DNA from: Cudoniella acicularis
Lineage: Eukaryota > Ascomycota > Leotiomycetes > Helotiales > Helotiaceae
DNA: 25,069 nt
Direction: 5' to 3'
Assembly (NCBI GenBank): GCA_013054445.1
Contig: JAAMPI010000819.1
Coordinates: 1 to 25,069, forward strand
Shown: positions 1 to 10,380 of the stretch, one piece after another
How the letters are laid out: each line of letters begins with the position of its first letter
Numbering within the stretch: position 1 is the first letter of the stretch
Made by a program: the position numbers and the translations under genes
The notes under the pieces: model-generated
The model's input: only the letters and a program-made list of their open reading frames with translations
What the model was told of the DNA's origin: nothing
Database searches by the model: none

Positions 1-480
1 TAGACTTTTAATATATAATATAATATATTAGATAATATTATTAAATCTATTTTCTTAAACACTCTTTATTTTCTTTTCTAATATATTTTTCTTAACTATC
101 TTATATATATTATTTAAACTTATAAATAAGAAGTCTTAAGACTATAATAATATAAAAAGAAAAAAAATCTTAATAAATATAATATAAACTAGGTAACTAT
201 ATATAATATTAACTTTTAAATCTATAAGGAAATAATAGAAATTATTATATTTAAAAATATAAAGCTTAAAAGAAAGATAAATAAGAAAAAGAGTTTAAGA
301 GATAAAGGATTATAATAGCTAAATAAAGTATATATTAAAAGATTCTAGTCTTAGTTAAACATAAGAGAAGTAGATTATTAAGCTATTCTAGTAATAGAGA
401 GCTTATTCTAATTATTAGGGACCTATTTACTAGGAGTTGATATTCTTAATAGTATTACTAGAATAGGACCTATCTTAAAG
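1..480. repeat. AT-rich, TpA-rich island, probably a RIP-degraded repeat
   Basis: The stretch is overwhelmingly A and T, dense in TA and TTA/TAA words, and has stop codons in all frames, so no gene is credible. Composition changes sharply to near-normal at about 480-550. Such islands in ascomycete genomes are typically transposon remnants mutated C-to-T by repeat-induced point mutation. The identity of any original element cannot be read. It contains a perfect 14-bp inverted repeat (383-396 against 453-466). RIP is inferred from composition only. Confidence 0.6.
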
Positions 481-590
481 GTATAAAAGGGTGACTACGA
501 GTTTCAAGCTACTAGGGGGTAGTAAATAGAGGTAAGGCGAGGGTNAGAAAAGCAGCGAGGGGTCACGTGTGCTATAGCTTGGCGAGCACG

Positions 591-611
591 TAGAATAAGA
601 TGATTATTCTA
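591..611. repeat. 8-bp inverted repeat (hairpin) just beyond the AT-rich island
   Basis: TAGAATAA at 591-598 is matched by its exact reverse complement TTATTCTA at 604-611, with a 5-nt spacer. It lies about 110 bp inside the normal-composition side of the island boundary. It may be chance in AT-rich sequence or a remnant of a mobile-element end. Confidence 0.4.
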
Positions 612-1623
612 GTTAAACGATAATTAATACGTCTACCGAATGATGGCAAATTAACGGAAACATGGCAGTAAGAGACCGAAAACTTCTAGTCTAAATCATG
701 TTTAGGTTCGAACGCACTTTTACTCTTCTCTTAGGAGCTCGTAGAGATTGTTGTAAAGAACTGGTGGAACGAGCAAATATTTAACTTTCAAAATTAACCT
801 GCGAGTCAAAATTCCTGTGAAGTCAAAGAGAACCAATCGAATCATAGAAGCCTGTTGAGAAACAACATTGTTACCAAGTACAGACTTGCTCACAAACTAT
901 AAGGGCATGTCGGAAAAACATACAATCTTTGGAATTTTGCTTTGGAATGGGAGCTATTTTCAAGACTCATTTGACTACAAACGGTGTTTAATGACTTTAT
1001 TTCAAGGGATTTAACTATTTTAACCTTTTTTTGCCAACTGGAATTTCGTGGAGTGGCAACTGAGCTACTTGCATTGATTGGACCACGCTTCACAAGCTCT
1101 CCTGGACACGAGCAAAAACACTTGAAAATTGTGACATATTCAAATGCTTAATTCGCACGAGACTTGAACCTCCAATCCTCACAGCAGACTAATTTGACCT
1201 TGAGGTTATATTAAAGGGTTTGAATTTATGGTAATTGGTAAATTCTGAAGTGTTTCGAACAACGTTCTCCAAAAGCGATATCCACAACACTTCCAAAAAT
1301 AAATGGATTTTAATCTTATATTAGGAAAGCAAAAGCGATTAAAATGAAGGAGCTTCTTTAGAATGACCCTTGAACCTGTTTATAGGCTTTAATAAACTGT
1401 GGAATCTGTTTAAATTTCGAAGTGTTGTGAGCGTTTTGCGCTCCAGTCACGTGCACTGGTTAGAGCCAAGCCCATCTCTGTACGGAGGCAAGCTAGTCAT
1501 TTATATTTTAGCTCAGAGATTTATTTCTAACCCTCTCTTATCATGTTACGTGTGAGTGTCTTTCTCACTGTGCGTGCCTCTCCAACCCACAAACTCCCAC
1601 CCCATCCACCCAATTCCACCTTC
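612..1623. other. Intergenic, no gene recognised
   Basis: Only short ORFs without recognisable protein character occur here. It lies between the AT-rich island and the 3' end of the Zn2Cys6 gene, so it should contain that gene's 3' UTR and terminator, but no clear signal was identified. An ambiguous base (n) at 545 just to the left shows the assembly was imperfect here. Confidence 0.5.
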
Positions 1624-3425
1624 TCAACACCCACCAGCGCCACCACCCTCATCCTGCCTCCAAAGCAACAACCCCATCTTCTCAATAACCCCCACCACTT
1701 CCCCACAAAACCTTACCCTCTTCTCCAACCTCTCATCCCTCACTCCTCCCACATCAATATTACCCCAACTCCCACATAACCGCCCATAAAACCCCCTCGC
1801 CGTCTCAAACGGCAACAAAATAACAATCCGCCCAATCATCCTCTTATCCTTATCAAAGAAATAATCCACACTCTGACAAATCCTATCCGCGCACTCCGCA
1901 CTCTTCTCTATCAAATCTGGGGTATTAATTTCTTCCACTTCCACTCCCAAGAAAGAGTCAGGAGAAGATGCCTTAAGTCGCCGACAAGCAAATCCCATCT
2001 CAACCAACAACTCATACAGTAGAATCTGCACGGTATCATAATACATCAACGCACCTGCAATATCGAAAGTAGGAAATCTGTACGAGATCGGGAAAAAATT
2101 GGCAGAGTTTTCGTAATTAGGCGAGTTGTTAGGTTGAGAGATTTGCCCAATGTAGAGTTGTGTTTTCTCGTCGCCGCGGAGACGGATTTCCCAGTCGTTA
2201 ATAGTTGTTTGGAATTCAAGGGCTTCTTGGATGAAGTCATTTAGCGTGTTTGGGTTTAACATGTTATTTTGGACGGCGATATCCCATTTTTCCATCAGGG
2301 CGGGAACGCCGATGCAGCGGTCGATTAGCGTTTGGAGGGGGTTGGATTGGTGTACTTCTAAGGGATCCCATGGTGGGTTTAGCCAGTTTGGGGAACTGAG
2401 GAAGGTGGCTCGGCGGGCTGAGAGACTTATGGTTATCTGGCGGAGAATTAGCAAATACGCTCAAAGAATAAAGAGTGGTCGAAAAGTTGAGAGTTCGAAG
2501 GTCTTACATCCATAGCTCTGTACTCATAAAATACCCTCCTCCCCGCAATGGAGCTCAAACTGTGCACCCCAATACCCTGCAACAAGGCTCCGAAACCCCG
2601 CAAATGCTGCGTAAACGAATTAACCGACTGGTTGGCTATCATCTGCTGCACATTAGCGTCATTGCGCTTCCCACAAATAAACAAAGACTTACCTCATATG
2701 AAGCGCAGGCAAGACAAGTAATGAGATTGAGTTCCTTTTCAGATTGGCCTCGATTACCCTTGCCAAGCTCTACTTGAAGTCTCCGTAAAGCTTTCGAATA
2801 GTGCCGTAAGCTCGCAGTCGCAAAATCCTGATCGCGTTGTTCTCTGCCTAGTACCGTTAAAGACATCGCCAAGAGAGACTCACTCAGCATATCCGAGTCC
2901 TTCGAAGCCAAAATTTCATACGCCGTAGCAATCCAACTAGAACAAGTGCCTTCTATGATCTTATTTGACGCCGGTAAATTCGGACAAAACGTTTCTTGCA
3001 ACATCACGATGAAATACAGTTTGTACTGCGGCACCGCCAAAGCTCCATTCAGGGCACTCTGTAGCGGCGCATTGCTGCATGTCTCAGGCCCTGTATTCCG
3101 CCACTGCCATTGAAGAGGCACGAGTGCATCCTTGAGTTTTGGAGAGGCGGCCGTTGCCAAGCTTTTCGATGGATTCTTGTTTGGTGCGCGAACTGTGGAT
3201 TGACCATCGAAAAATGCATACTCGAGGGACTTGTCATAACCAGTACAGATTAATCCAGCCTTTTCACAACGTTGACATGACGGCTTAATTCCATCACACT
3301 CACAATCAAATTATGTTAGTATTCAGTAATTGACTTTTTCACAGTGAAAGGGCATTTACCTTGACCTTTCTTCGTCGACAAATGTGACAGCGTGTTGTAT
3401 ACGTTCGTCCACCAATGCCTGGCAT
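1624..3425 (-). CDS. Zn2Cys6 fungal transcription factor, four exons
   Basis: Predicted nuclear regulator of about 540 aa. Exons: 3425-3360, 3298-2693, 2645-2508 and 2436-1624; introns of 61, 47 and 71 bp have GTAAAT, GTAAGT and GTAAGA donors, the first with a TACTAAC branch site. The first splice joins the halves of a perfect binuclear zinc cluster, C-x2-C-x6-C-x6-C-x2-C-x6-C at residues 13, 16, 23, 30, 33 and 40, with the basic run RRRKVK between Cys16 and Cys23. The remaining ~500 residues are helical and resemble the fungal-specific transcription factor domain of the DUF3468 type; the last residues are Gly-rich. The start is the ATG immediately before the zinc cluster. No lesion was found. 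Its target genes are unknown; the nearest neighbour is a broken oxygenase that it might once have controlled, which is speculation. Confidence 0.88.
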
Positions 3426-4230
3426 TTCTTCTGTTGTTTAACCTTTTTCTGTGAGAGACAGTAAGCACCTCGAGAGAAGCACTAGCATCGCATGTATGCT
3501 ACTCATATGGAAATATCGTGGCATCAATTTCCTGGGTTGATGGATGTTGTTGAAGGACGATTGGCCAATTCAGCTGTTCCCCAGATATCGGCATGGGTTT
3601 GCTTCAGCTGGCTGCCTGAAATCACCCTTTAGGAAGAGCTCGCATTTGTAATCTCAATAGGGTTAGTTCGTGGATCGACGCAGGGCGCAAGGCTTCTCAC
3701 TACCCCTATTCAGCTGAAACATTTCTGGGGAATCGGGGAACCTCATCTTCTTCACCTGATCGCAAACAAACAGACACAACGCACGCGATTCTACTACCCA
3801 CATGCAAAGTTTCGGGATATTCTCGAGTAACGTTGCGACGCCACATCATAGCGGTTGGCTTCGACTCCAGCCACATCGGTTTCAGCTCCAACGAACCAAT
3901 GACCATCCAGAAACACAGAAAAAGAGCTGAAATCCTTTCGAACTGTCGAAATTTCTGGCCTGTTTTTTTTTCACCTTCCAAGCATACCGAATGATGGAAA
4001 TAGTTCAATTATAGCCATATAAGCATTCAAAATAGACACTTCTCTGGCATCGCCACGATCCGCCAGCGGACGACAAAGCTGAAAAGCCACTTGGACATTC
4101 CGTACTGACTTCATGGGAAACTAATCTCGTGAGCTGTTGAAGTAAAGAGGTTGAAATTTCGCAATTTTTCTAATTCATCATCGTATTGCGATTGTGATCT
4201 CTCTTTCATCCGTCGTCATGTCTCAAGAAA
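3426..4230. other. Intergenic, upstream of the Zn2Cys6 gene
   Basis: This should contain the promoter of the transcription factor gene and the 3' end of the broken monooxygenase. A 100-codon minus-strand ORF at 3706-4008 has no recognisable domain or splice partner and is not called. No clear TATA box or repeat was seen. Confidence 0.5.
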
Positions 4231-5640
4231 TTATAACTTGGAGGCCCATCGAAGAACAATCCACTCAAGCGAGTAATTTTGGGAGTTGTCTCTTGGTCTA
4301 CAGCAATCACTAGCATCTGCCTTCGCGAGGTTTGCAAAAATCTCGAGATATATTCACATGGCCAGTGGTGTTGTACGCATTCATATAATTCATGGCGAGA
4401 GCAGGATTGGGTCCTTCGGGAGGATTTTCGATCGGTTTTCCATCCCAGCTTTCCTTCATCAAAATTGCCAGATGTTTGTATGCACTGTCTCTGGCTTTTT
4501 GATCTTCTACATCTGGCAAATTCCACAAAGCTGCGACCATCTTGCCATGCTGGATCATCCATTCCGCACGAGGTTTGCGAATTGTTTGGTAGGCTGCAAG
4601 ACATTTGGGAATTTCGGCGGTTGATTTCGTAGAATCAAGACAGAGAGCCAAGAAAGCTGAATCTTCGATGCATTATGATGCGCTTTGTTACTAGGTCAGT
4701 TTGAGCAAGTCTTTAATGGGATATGAATTCTAACTTGTGCGGAGAACAGCAACATAGCATGCGCTGCTTCTCCTACCAAAACGACATTGCCTCTTTCATT
4801 TGACCACTTCTCCAACGGAGGGATATCGGTCAGTTTCTAGATGAAAGAGGATTCTGGGTCGGATAAGTCTAGCAGTCTGTGCAATATCGGGTCAAAGTTT
4901 GCGAACAACTTCTTGATTCCCTCAGTATCGCCAAGGACAAAACAATCCCCTTCTGTTTCGGTTTCCTCCCGAACTCCAAATGAAACACCCAAATTGTCTT
5001 TATTATCCCGCATATTTATTGCCCCAACAAACTTATTGCAGCCCAGCCAGAAATTCACCGTGTTGGTAAATATCAACAGGTCTAGATTGGCATCGACAAG
5101 ACTTCTGGGAACCCCGACGTTGTAGGTGGTCATACCGCTCTTGTCCCCGTTGATGACACTTCCGCAGAGCAATGTTCGACATACTGAGCATATTACTGTA
5201 TCGCCACGTCAGTCGTCAGTTGTCTAGCTGTTGTGGGAGCCTCACCATCTGCTCCAACAATCAAATCTGCCCCCATCGTCTTCCCATTCTTCAGATGAAC
5301 AGGAGGCTTCTCTGAATCTATCTCATCAACTTCACTGTCAAATACAATTTTCACGCCTCTGTCTTCTGCAGCTTGCGCCAAAATCTTCACCAGTCCAGAT
5401 CTAGAGATAGCCCATCTCCTATCAAAATATTATTTAGTTTTCTCGAAAAGCTGGAAGATGGCCAGGGGCGAAAACACATGGGTATCCATAAACCTCCTGT
5501 CTCAGTACTCATAACCGAACTCAAAACTTCGCCATTGGCATATCTTCTGTAGATTGCTTCACGTTGCGCTGTAGAGAAATGGCTGTGCTGAGACCTGCGA
5601 TGCCGGCACCGATGACGATAATGTTGAGTTTTGGAGCCAT
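4231..5640 (-). pseudogene. FAD-dependent monooxygenase (salicylate hydroxylase-like), degraded
   Basis: Remains of a flavoprotein aromatic hydroxylase, a family that uses FAD and NAD(P)H to hydroxylate aromatic substrates. The start at 5640 gives a Rossmann dinucleotide fold, IIVIGAGIAGLSTAISLQR. Around 5562-5570 the frame jumps directly to the later block RRYANGEVL; roughly 70-80 residues normally found between them are missing. Further blocks follow across likely introns 5477-5419 and 5245-5196: RWAISRSGLVKIL, then LIVGAD (the family's DG motif with Gly apparently replaced), then the GD-type motif as VGEAAHAM with Asp changed to Glu. In-frame TAG (4839-4837) falls where Trp is usual, and TAA (4675-4673) where Gln is expected in the ASQxIED motif. 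Both fit C-to-T change at CpA. The C-terminal block (CLAAYQTIRKPRAEW) is readable to about 4310; the end at 4231 is a guess. Confidence 0.8.
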
Positions 5641-6010
5641 CGTGTTAGCTGATTCTGTGGTGTGCTCAACGAGAGTGTTTGGGAGAAGAGTTGACATTCG
5701 AACGGGGAACAAGAAAGTTAAAATGGAGCTAGCGTATTCCCTACGTACAGTACTGTTAGGCAGCGACACAGCCTCCACCAGCCGAAAAGACATTCAATCA
5801 GCAATCGGAACTTGTATTGACAAGCTCAATAGAGTCAGTTGAAAGAGAAAAAAAACCATTTGGCATGTACAGTCTCACACCGCCGCCTGCTTCGATACAC
5901 ATTGCTGACCATCGTATGGCAGGAGCGTCTGACTTTATTTCTCACCTTGTCCTACTTTGTCCTTCGCACCTTCCGCGTCACGATTGACAATATTATCAAC
6001 CTTATTCTTT

Positions 6011-6310
6011 CATGCCCTCGCCAAGCCCTCGGTACCATAAAGGGGGTGGAGCCATATTACAAATCTACACAAAAGTGAATAGGGCAAAAACGAACACAAA
6101 ACAAAATTGTGCAACACGATTAACAAATCACGATAAAATGCCGCAAAACCCCAAGAGCTGAAAAGCAGAACTTCTCAACCCATTACAAAAATTTCACATC
6201 CTTACATGCCGGTCAACATTTTTGGCGTCGTGATCGAAGGACGAGTGCACAAAATTTCCTCATGGGCTCGCTTAGGCTCTCGGTACCAGAAAGGGGGGTG
6301 GGGTCTATTC
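6011..6310. repeat. Imperfect ~45-bp direct repeat, copies 250 bp apart
   Basis: The block at 6011-6055 and that at 6261-6306 share the order CATG, CTCG, then the core CTCGGTACCA, one differing base, AAAGGGGG and TGG, with scattered mismatches and about two single-base gaps. Similarity fades on both sides. The copies are too diverged to be an assembly duplicate. Function unknown. Confidence 0.5.
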
Positions 6311-6435
6311 CCAAAACAGCGGAAGGGAAAAAAAAGAAAAGCTGCGGTGGGAGAATTCCGAGTGGCAAAAGAGCTTGGCCTTCAAAGGTCTACATCTCTA
6401 CCTGCTCGTCGCTCTCGCAGGATTTCCGTTCGTTC

Positions 6436-6537
6436 ATCGGTCGGTCGGTATCTTCGTTTTTATCCTCCTTCCTCCTCTTTCTCCCCTTCCCCTTTCCCGC
6501 TCCCCGCTCCCCGCTCCCTTCTTCTCCGCCAGAGCAA
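6436..6537. repeat. Pyrimidine-rich tract with CGCTCCC x3
   Basis: A TCGG run (about three units, 6436-6449) is followed by a strongly CT-rich stretch that includes three exact tandem copies of CGCTCCC at 6498-6518. CT-rich tracts are common in fungal promoters and 5' UTRs, but no gene could be attached to this one. Confidence 0.5.
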
Positions 6538-7345
6538 ACTTGACCTGAACCACCAAGCTTGGCGGCCATTGTTTGCTTTGTGGTGAAACAAAAAACACCT
6601 AAGCCTCCCTATAACCTTTTCAACAAGTAAAGTGGAGAAACTAAGGAAAAGGCAGCGGATTGGTCAACGGGAGGTGGTTGTTCCGCGCATGTTCGTCATA
6701 AATGGGTGGTGTTTGGAAATAGCTTCATCGGGGTTGACCTCAGGTGACTGTTGCTGTGTCTTCGGGCTTGTTGGATGTTTTGTGCGGAAGGGACGAGTTG
6801 TGAGGTGGAAAAGATGGGGTTGGGTTTGTATACTCAGTTCTTTTGTGAGTTTTGCTGGCGTTCACTTCATTTTAGTTCAAAATTTTGGATTTGAAGCTGC
6901 TATTGAAGTTTCTTGCTTGATATGAAGTACGGGTCTAAGATTTTCAGGTACCGTTGAAAGCTTACAAGTGGAAGCAGGCACGGACAGCAGAATTTCATCG
7001 ACTTCTGAGACCCAGCTTATGTGTAAAGTATCTCTTCGAGAATTTCCAGGTCCATGTTGCGAAGTATCTAAATAAGCCCTCACTTTTGAAAGAGGCAAGT
7101 TGCATGAACAAATGCGAGTAGGCAGAAGGTTTGCATCACCCGTTTCGTAATTAAATACAACAGTACCAAAGTGTTCATTTTTAAGGTGTTATTATAAGTT
7201 CATAGTTCTACCATGACACGAGCTTGGAAACGGCCGAAAAAATACTAAAGAAAGCTCTTTTTTTTTTATCTATCAAAAAAGGGAAATGGTTGTCTTCATA
7301 AGCTTTTAACTGTATTATGTCTATAGACATCCATTCCATCGTAAC

Positions 7346-8217
7346 TCATACACGGAATGGAAGTTCCTCACACAATACTGCGGCCTTCCATTCTCCGTCC
7401 TCCCATACTCCGTCCTCCTTAATGTTTTCTTCTTCGCTCTTTTCATGGAAATGAAAAGCGCAGCGACTGAAATTACAAACCCCGCCAGTACAGGCTTTGT
7501 AAGGATCCCGGTAACCATGGCCCAGTAGAACCCGCGAAGCACCTTCGTTCCAGACCACATCGTATTCTTGTTTAAACTCCTCGCACTTTTTGAAAGTCTC
7601 TCGCACATCTTGGTTCGGCCCGTACTTGTCATCGCGACCGTTCCAGATTATGACTGCCGCGCAGAACTTCCGAAGCGGGGCAGTTTTTGTCGAAGAAGTC
7701 TTTTTGAAGATCCTTAATATGAGCTCGCTGTTGAGCTCTTCGCTCCGCTTGTTCTGCCAGCTGGTGTCCACCAAATACCCTTGTATCATGTCCATCACTT
7801 TGTTCTTCAGATTATGACAACATATCTTTTCCCCAAAGAGGTAGAGATCAACCATACTTTCCAGTGTCCATTTACCAAGGTGCTCCAAGGGTATTCCACC
7901 GAGCCAAGTAATGAAAGCATTGATCGTCCTTGGCGTCACGTCTGGAAATTCGATAATGTTGGGGCCTGGCTGAATTCCACTCCATTCTTGTAGGAAAAGA
8001 GTTGTGTCAAACCATGGGCAGGCAGAGCAGAGTAATGTCTTGATGGCGGAAAACCCAATCTGGTTATCTCCTTCGCCAGCTACAATCTGGACCATGTCAA
8101 GGTCAAGGTCGCTGTGGATATTGTCAGAACTAATCTCTGTTCGGCAGAGCTTTGAAAGAGGGGCACAGGATCAAAAGCATTGGCTTACTCGGCGTAGATG
8201 CTTGTATCTATATCCAT
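7346..8217 (-). CDS. BTB/POZ-like domain protein, two exons
   Basis: Predicted 264-aa protein. A short first exon (8217-8189) joins exon 2 (8111-7346) across a 77-bp intron with GTAAGC donor, CTGAC branch site and CAG acceptor; this splice adds a leader rich in Asp. Residues ~16-100 resemble the BTB/POZ fold of fungal proteins: VAGEGDNQIGF, a KTLLC block where the family has a KxLLC motif, then the hydrophobic IIEFPDVTPRTINAFITWL strand-helix unit. BTB domains mediate dimerisation and can recruit substrates to cullin-3 ligases; the actual role here is unknown. The C-terminus has a Cys/His-rich patch (CTGGVCNFSRC followed by HFH) that might bind a metal. The frame is intact. It is divergently oriented to a second BTB gene 943 bp away. 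Confidence 0.72.
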
Positions 8218-9160
8218 AACGCTTCGGCGTGGATAACTGTATGTTGTCTCAAGAAGTGACGGTCTGGACAGGAATTTTTTCGGATGCTGGGTTACCACCA
8301 GGTTGTGCGGAGGCTTCGCAGGGGATAAGTTGATGATATCTCTTGATGATGATGTTTTAGTTGCGTCGCGTTTTGCTGTTTTTCTGGATGCGTTTCCAAT
8401 ACTGAAAGATATCTGGAGGATCTTGCTACTTTGAGCGAATGAGCAGGAACAACTATGGAAAACACCAAGAGAATTATTTTTTTGCATGTCGATGCTCAAA
8501 AAGGGCAACCGCACGCGGGCCACTGAGCTCTTTCCAAGTTGAGCGCATGGTGAAGCAGGGACTCGAACCTCACTTCGATGTGGAAGGGACCCTCTTCGGC
8601 TGCAATCGTGACAAACTCGAACCCCAGGGAGCTGCAAAGAAACGTCAGTCACTTTGACTGAATTTGATTCATGTTTTGGATGACTTGGGTAATCGGCGAT
8701 GAACTTACTCTGCGAAGGTTTCAGGAGGTAACATCTCAGAGCTTTTGACGTTGAGGTAGATGAACTTGAAGTTGAAATCGCGTATTGACCTCGTGACTTT
8801 ATGCGTTGCCACAGAATTCAAATTGGCTTCTCGCGGTCAAAGAGAGGAATTCCGACTGGCAACCATCCCTGATATAGCGGATCTCTTGGCTACTGCATGT
8901 GAGATTGATGCCTCCGGAGGAATTTGGTGGAACAAGCGACGAGCGTTCCGGGGTTAAAGGTGAATGTGAGAAGGCAGGAGCGAAAACTCCCCGACTAGCG
9001 ACTTCACCTTTGCAACCCGCCACATGTTTTAAAGGTCACAAGAACCATCCTCCAAAATATCTTCTCCCTCTCCAACACTCCTCAACTCCACCAACAAAAC
9101 CCACTTTCTGCTACTCAAACTCAAGCAAATCAACGAATCCCAGGGATGCGATCAGCAAAT
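8218..9160. promoter_or_regulatory. Shared intergenic region of two divergent BTB genes
   Basis: The start codons at 8217 (minus) and 9161 (plus) flank 943 bp with no convincing gene, so promoters for both genes must lie here. ORFs of up to 155 codons inside have no recognisable features. Two GACTCGAACC-like words at about 8570 and 8617 resemble reversed tRNA T-loops but are not tRNA genes. No TATA box was assigned. Confidence 0.45.
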
Positions 9161-10340
9161 ATGGCGGAAGCAGTGTCATTGAAGAATTTCTTCGAGTAAA
9201 TGATTATCCTTTCACTTTTACTCTGCGCACTCATGTGCTACACACAAGCCCAATTACTTCACTTTAGCGGTGACACCATCTTTTTGCGAGAAACGAAGCT
9301 GACCGATATTTTAGATCTTGGGGAAATCAGATGGTTGATGTTCTTGTTGGGAAAGGCAAGAGACCATACAAGGTGCACATGAAGCTGCTCCAAAAGTCAT
9401 AGGAGCTCTTTGAGATGGCCAGCTCTGAAAATTTCGAGAATTCCAAAGTCGAGCTGCCAAAGGAAGACCCAGAACTCTTTGAACATTTCCTAGCATGGCT
9501 ATACAATCCCAAGAGCAGTCTGGCACTACAATACCCTTCAGATATTTCGACCTTGATCAGACTCCTTTCATTTTCCGCTAAGTGGAGATGCTGGGAGCTG
9601 CACAAAACAATTTTCGAAATGCTTTTTCCCAAAGAGGTCAACATCAAAGAAGACGAAAGCCTTGCGGATCGATTGGATCTTGTCTTTAGTACCATCAAAG
9701 AGTTCATCTGGCAGTCAGAATACTCCAACAACAATGGTATCTTGAAGCTCTTGAAACCTCTTTCTGAGAAAATGGCTGCCTCTATTTTTGGTACCGAATC
9801 ACCTGTCAATACTCTCATTGAAGTCTATCTGTCAGTCACGAAATGGACTTGTGGTATTTACAAAATGATGCGCTTGCCGAGATGCGCCTCATTCTTGCCG
9901 AGACTTACTACTGACTTTCAGTCGACCAAATGGAAATCATCTTCGACCGTACACAAGACCGCCCTAAATTACCCATTCGAAAGTTTTGCGTCGATCAATT
10001 GCATTACGGAAGAAGTAGTCAGGTGGAGGAGAGGGAGCGCATCAGCAAGGACGAAAGGAACATTATTTTCAGGGATGTTTCGGGATTTGCTAATGCTTGG
10101 CTGGATCGTAGGGAAGAAATGGAAAATGAAGATGGGGAAGAGGAGAAGCTGCGGGAGGATCCACGAGGCTACAAGTATGATAATGCTTATTCTCACAGGC
10201 CACCGGAATCTCTAAAGGAAGATGTCCCGAAGAAGTATCGGAAGAATGACAACGCACCGATAAATCTGAGAATTATAGTAGAACAGGTGACAAAGCGGGC
10301 ATCAATAGAAAAGATATGGAAATACGAAGGAACAAAATAA
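9161..10340 (+). pseudogene. BTB/POZ-like domain gene interrupted by TAG
   Basis: Exons 9161-9195, 9315-9853 and 9922-10340, with introns of 119 and 68 bp; both introns have GT donors, CTGAC branch sites and AG acceptors. The model starts MAEAVSLKNFFE and continues with a BTB core: QMVDVLVGKGKRPYKVHMK, then LPKEDPELFEHFLAWLYN. An in-frame TAG at 9400-9402 lies inside the BTB domain, in KS-stop-ELFEMAS; CAG to TAG is the simplest origin. Translation could restart at Met 9415, but that protein would lack the first half of the BTB fold. Around 9838-9921 there is a second puzzle: another frame reads MDLWYLQNDALAEMRLILAE, which looks like protein, so the second intron may instead be coding with a one-base slip near 9838. 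The C-terminal half is charged (EEMENEDGEEEK). A sequencing error at the TAG would make the gene functional. Confidence 0.65.
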
Positions 10341-10380
10341 AGGGCTAAGGGAATTGGGAAAATGTACTTGTATCTAGCAC

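Larger units (their letters stand above)
5641..7345. other. Long intergenic region with small repeats and a pyrimidine tract
   Basis: 1.7 kb without a convincing gene. ORFs of 60-126 codons overlap in several frames and lack protein character. Contents noted separately: an imperfect direct repeat around two GGTACC-G-run blocks and a CT-rich tract with a 7-bp tandem repeat. A plus-strand ORF at 6632-6925 follows the CT-rich tract, an arrangement seen at some fungal promoters, but its product is not recognisable and no splice partner was found. Confidence 0.45.

Noticed and set aside
1150..1185. tRNA T-loop-like word (GAGACTTGAACCTCC) on the minus strand
   Set aside because: T stem mismatched, acceptor stem absent; probably chance.
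1540..1790. C-rich plus-strand ORFs with many Pro and Ser codons
   Set aside because: They are the opposite strand of the Gly-rich C-terminus and 3' flank of the Zn2Cys6 gene.
3706..4008. 100-codon minus-strand ORF upstream of the transcription factor gene
   Set aside because: No recognisable features and no in-frame splice to the neighbouring gene; treated as chance.
1624..5640. Biosynthetic gene cluster made of the transcription factor, oxygenase and transporter
   Set aside because: No backbone enzyme is present, the oxygenase is a relic and the transporter lies 12 kb away with unrelated genes between; the grouping is not supported.
6206..6925. Overlapping plus-strand ORFs of 93-126 codons near the CT-rich tract
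   Set aside because: Composition is dictated by the low-complexity tract and reads as protein in several frames at once; none has a recognisable domain.
8560..8630. tRNA-like words (GACTCGAACC and ACTCGAACCCC) on the minus strand
   Set aside because: The T-arm stem does not pair beyond two or three bases and no matching acceptor or anticodon arm exists upstream, so no cloverleaf can be built.
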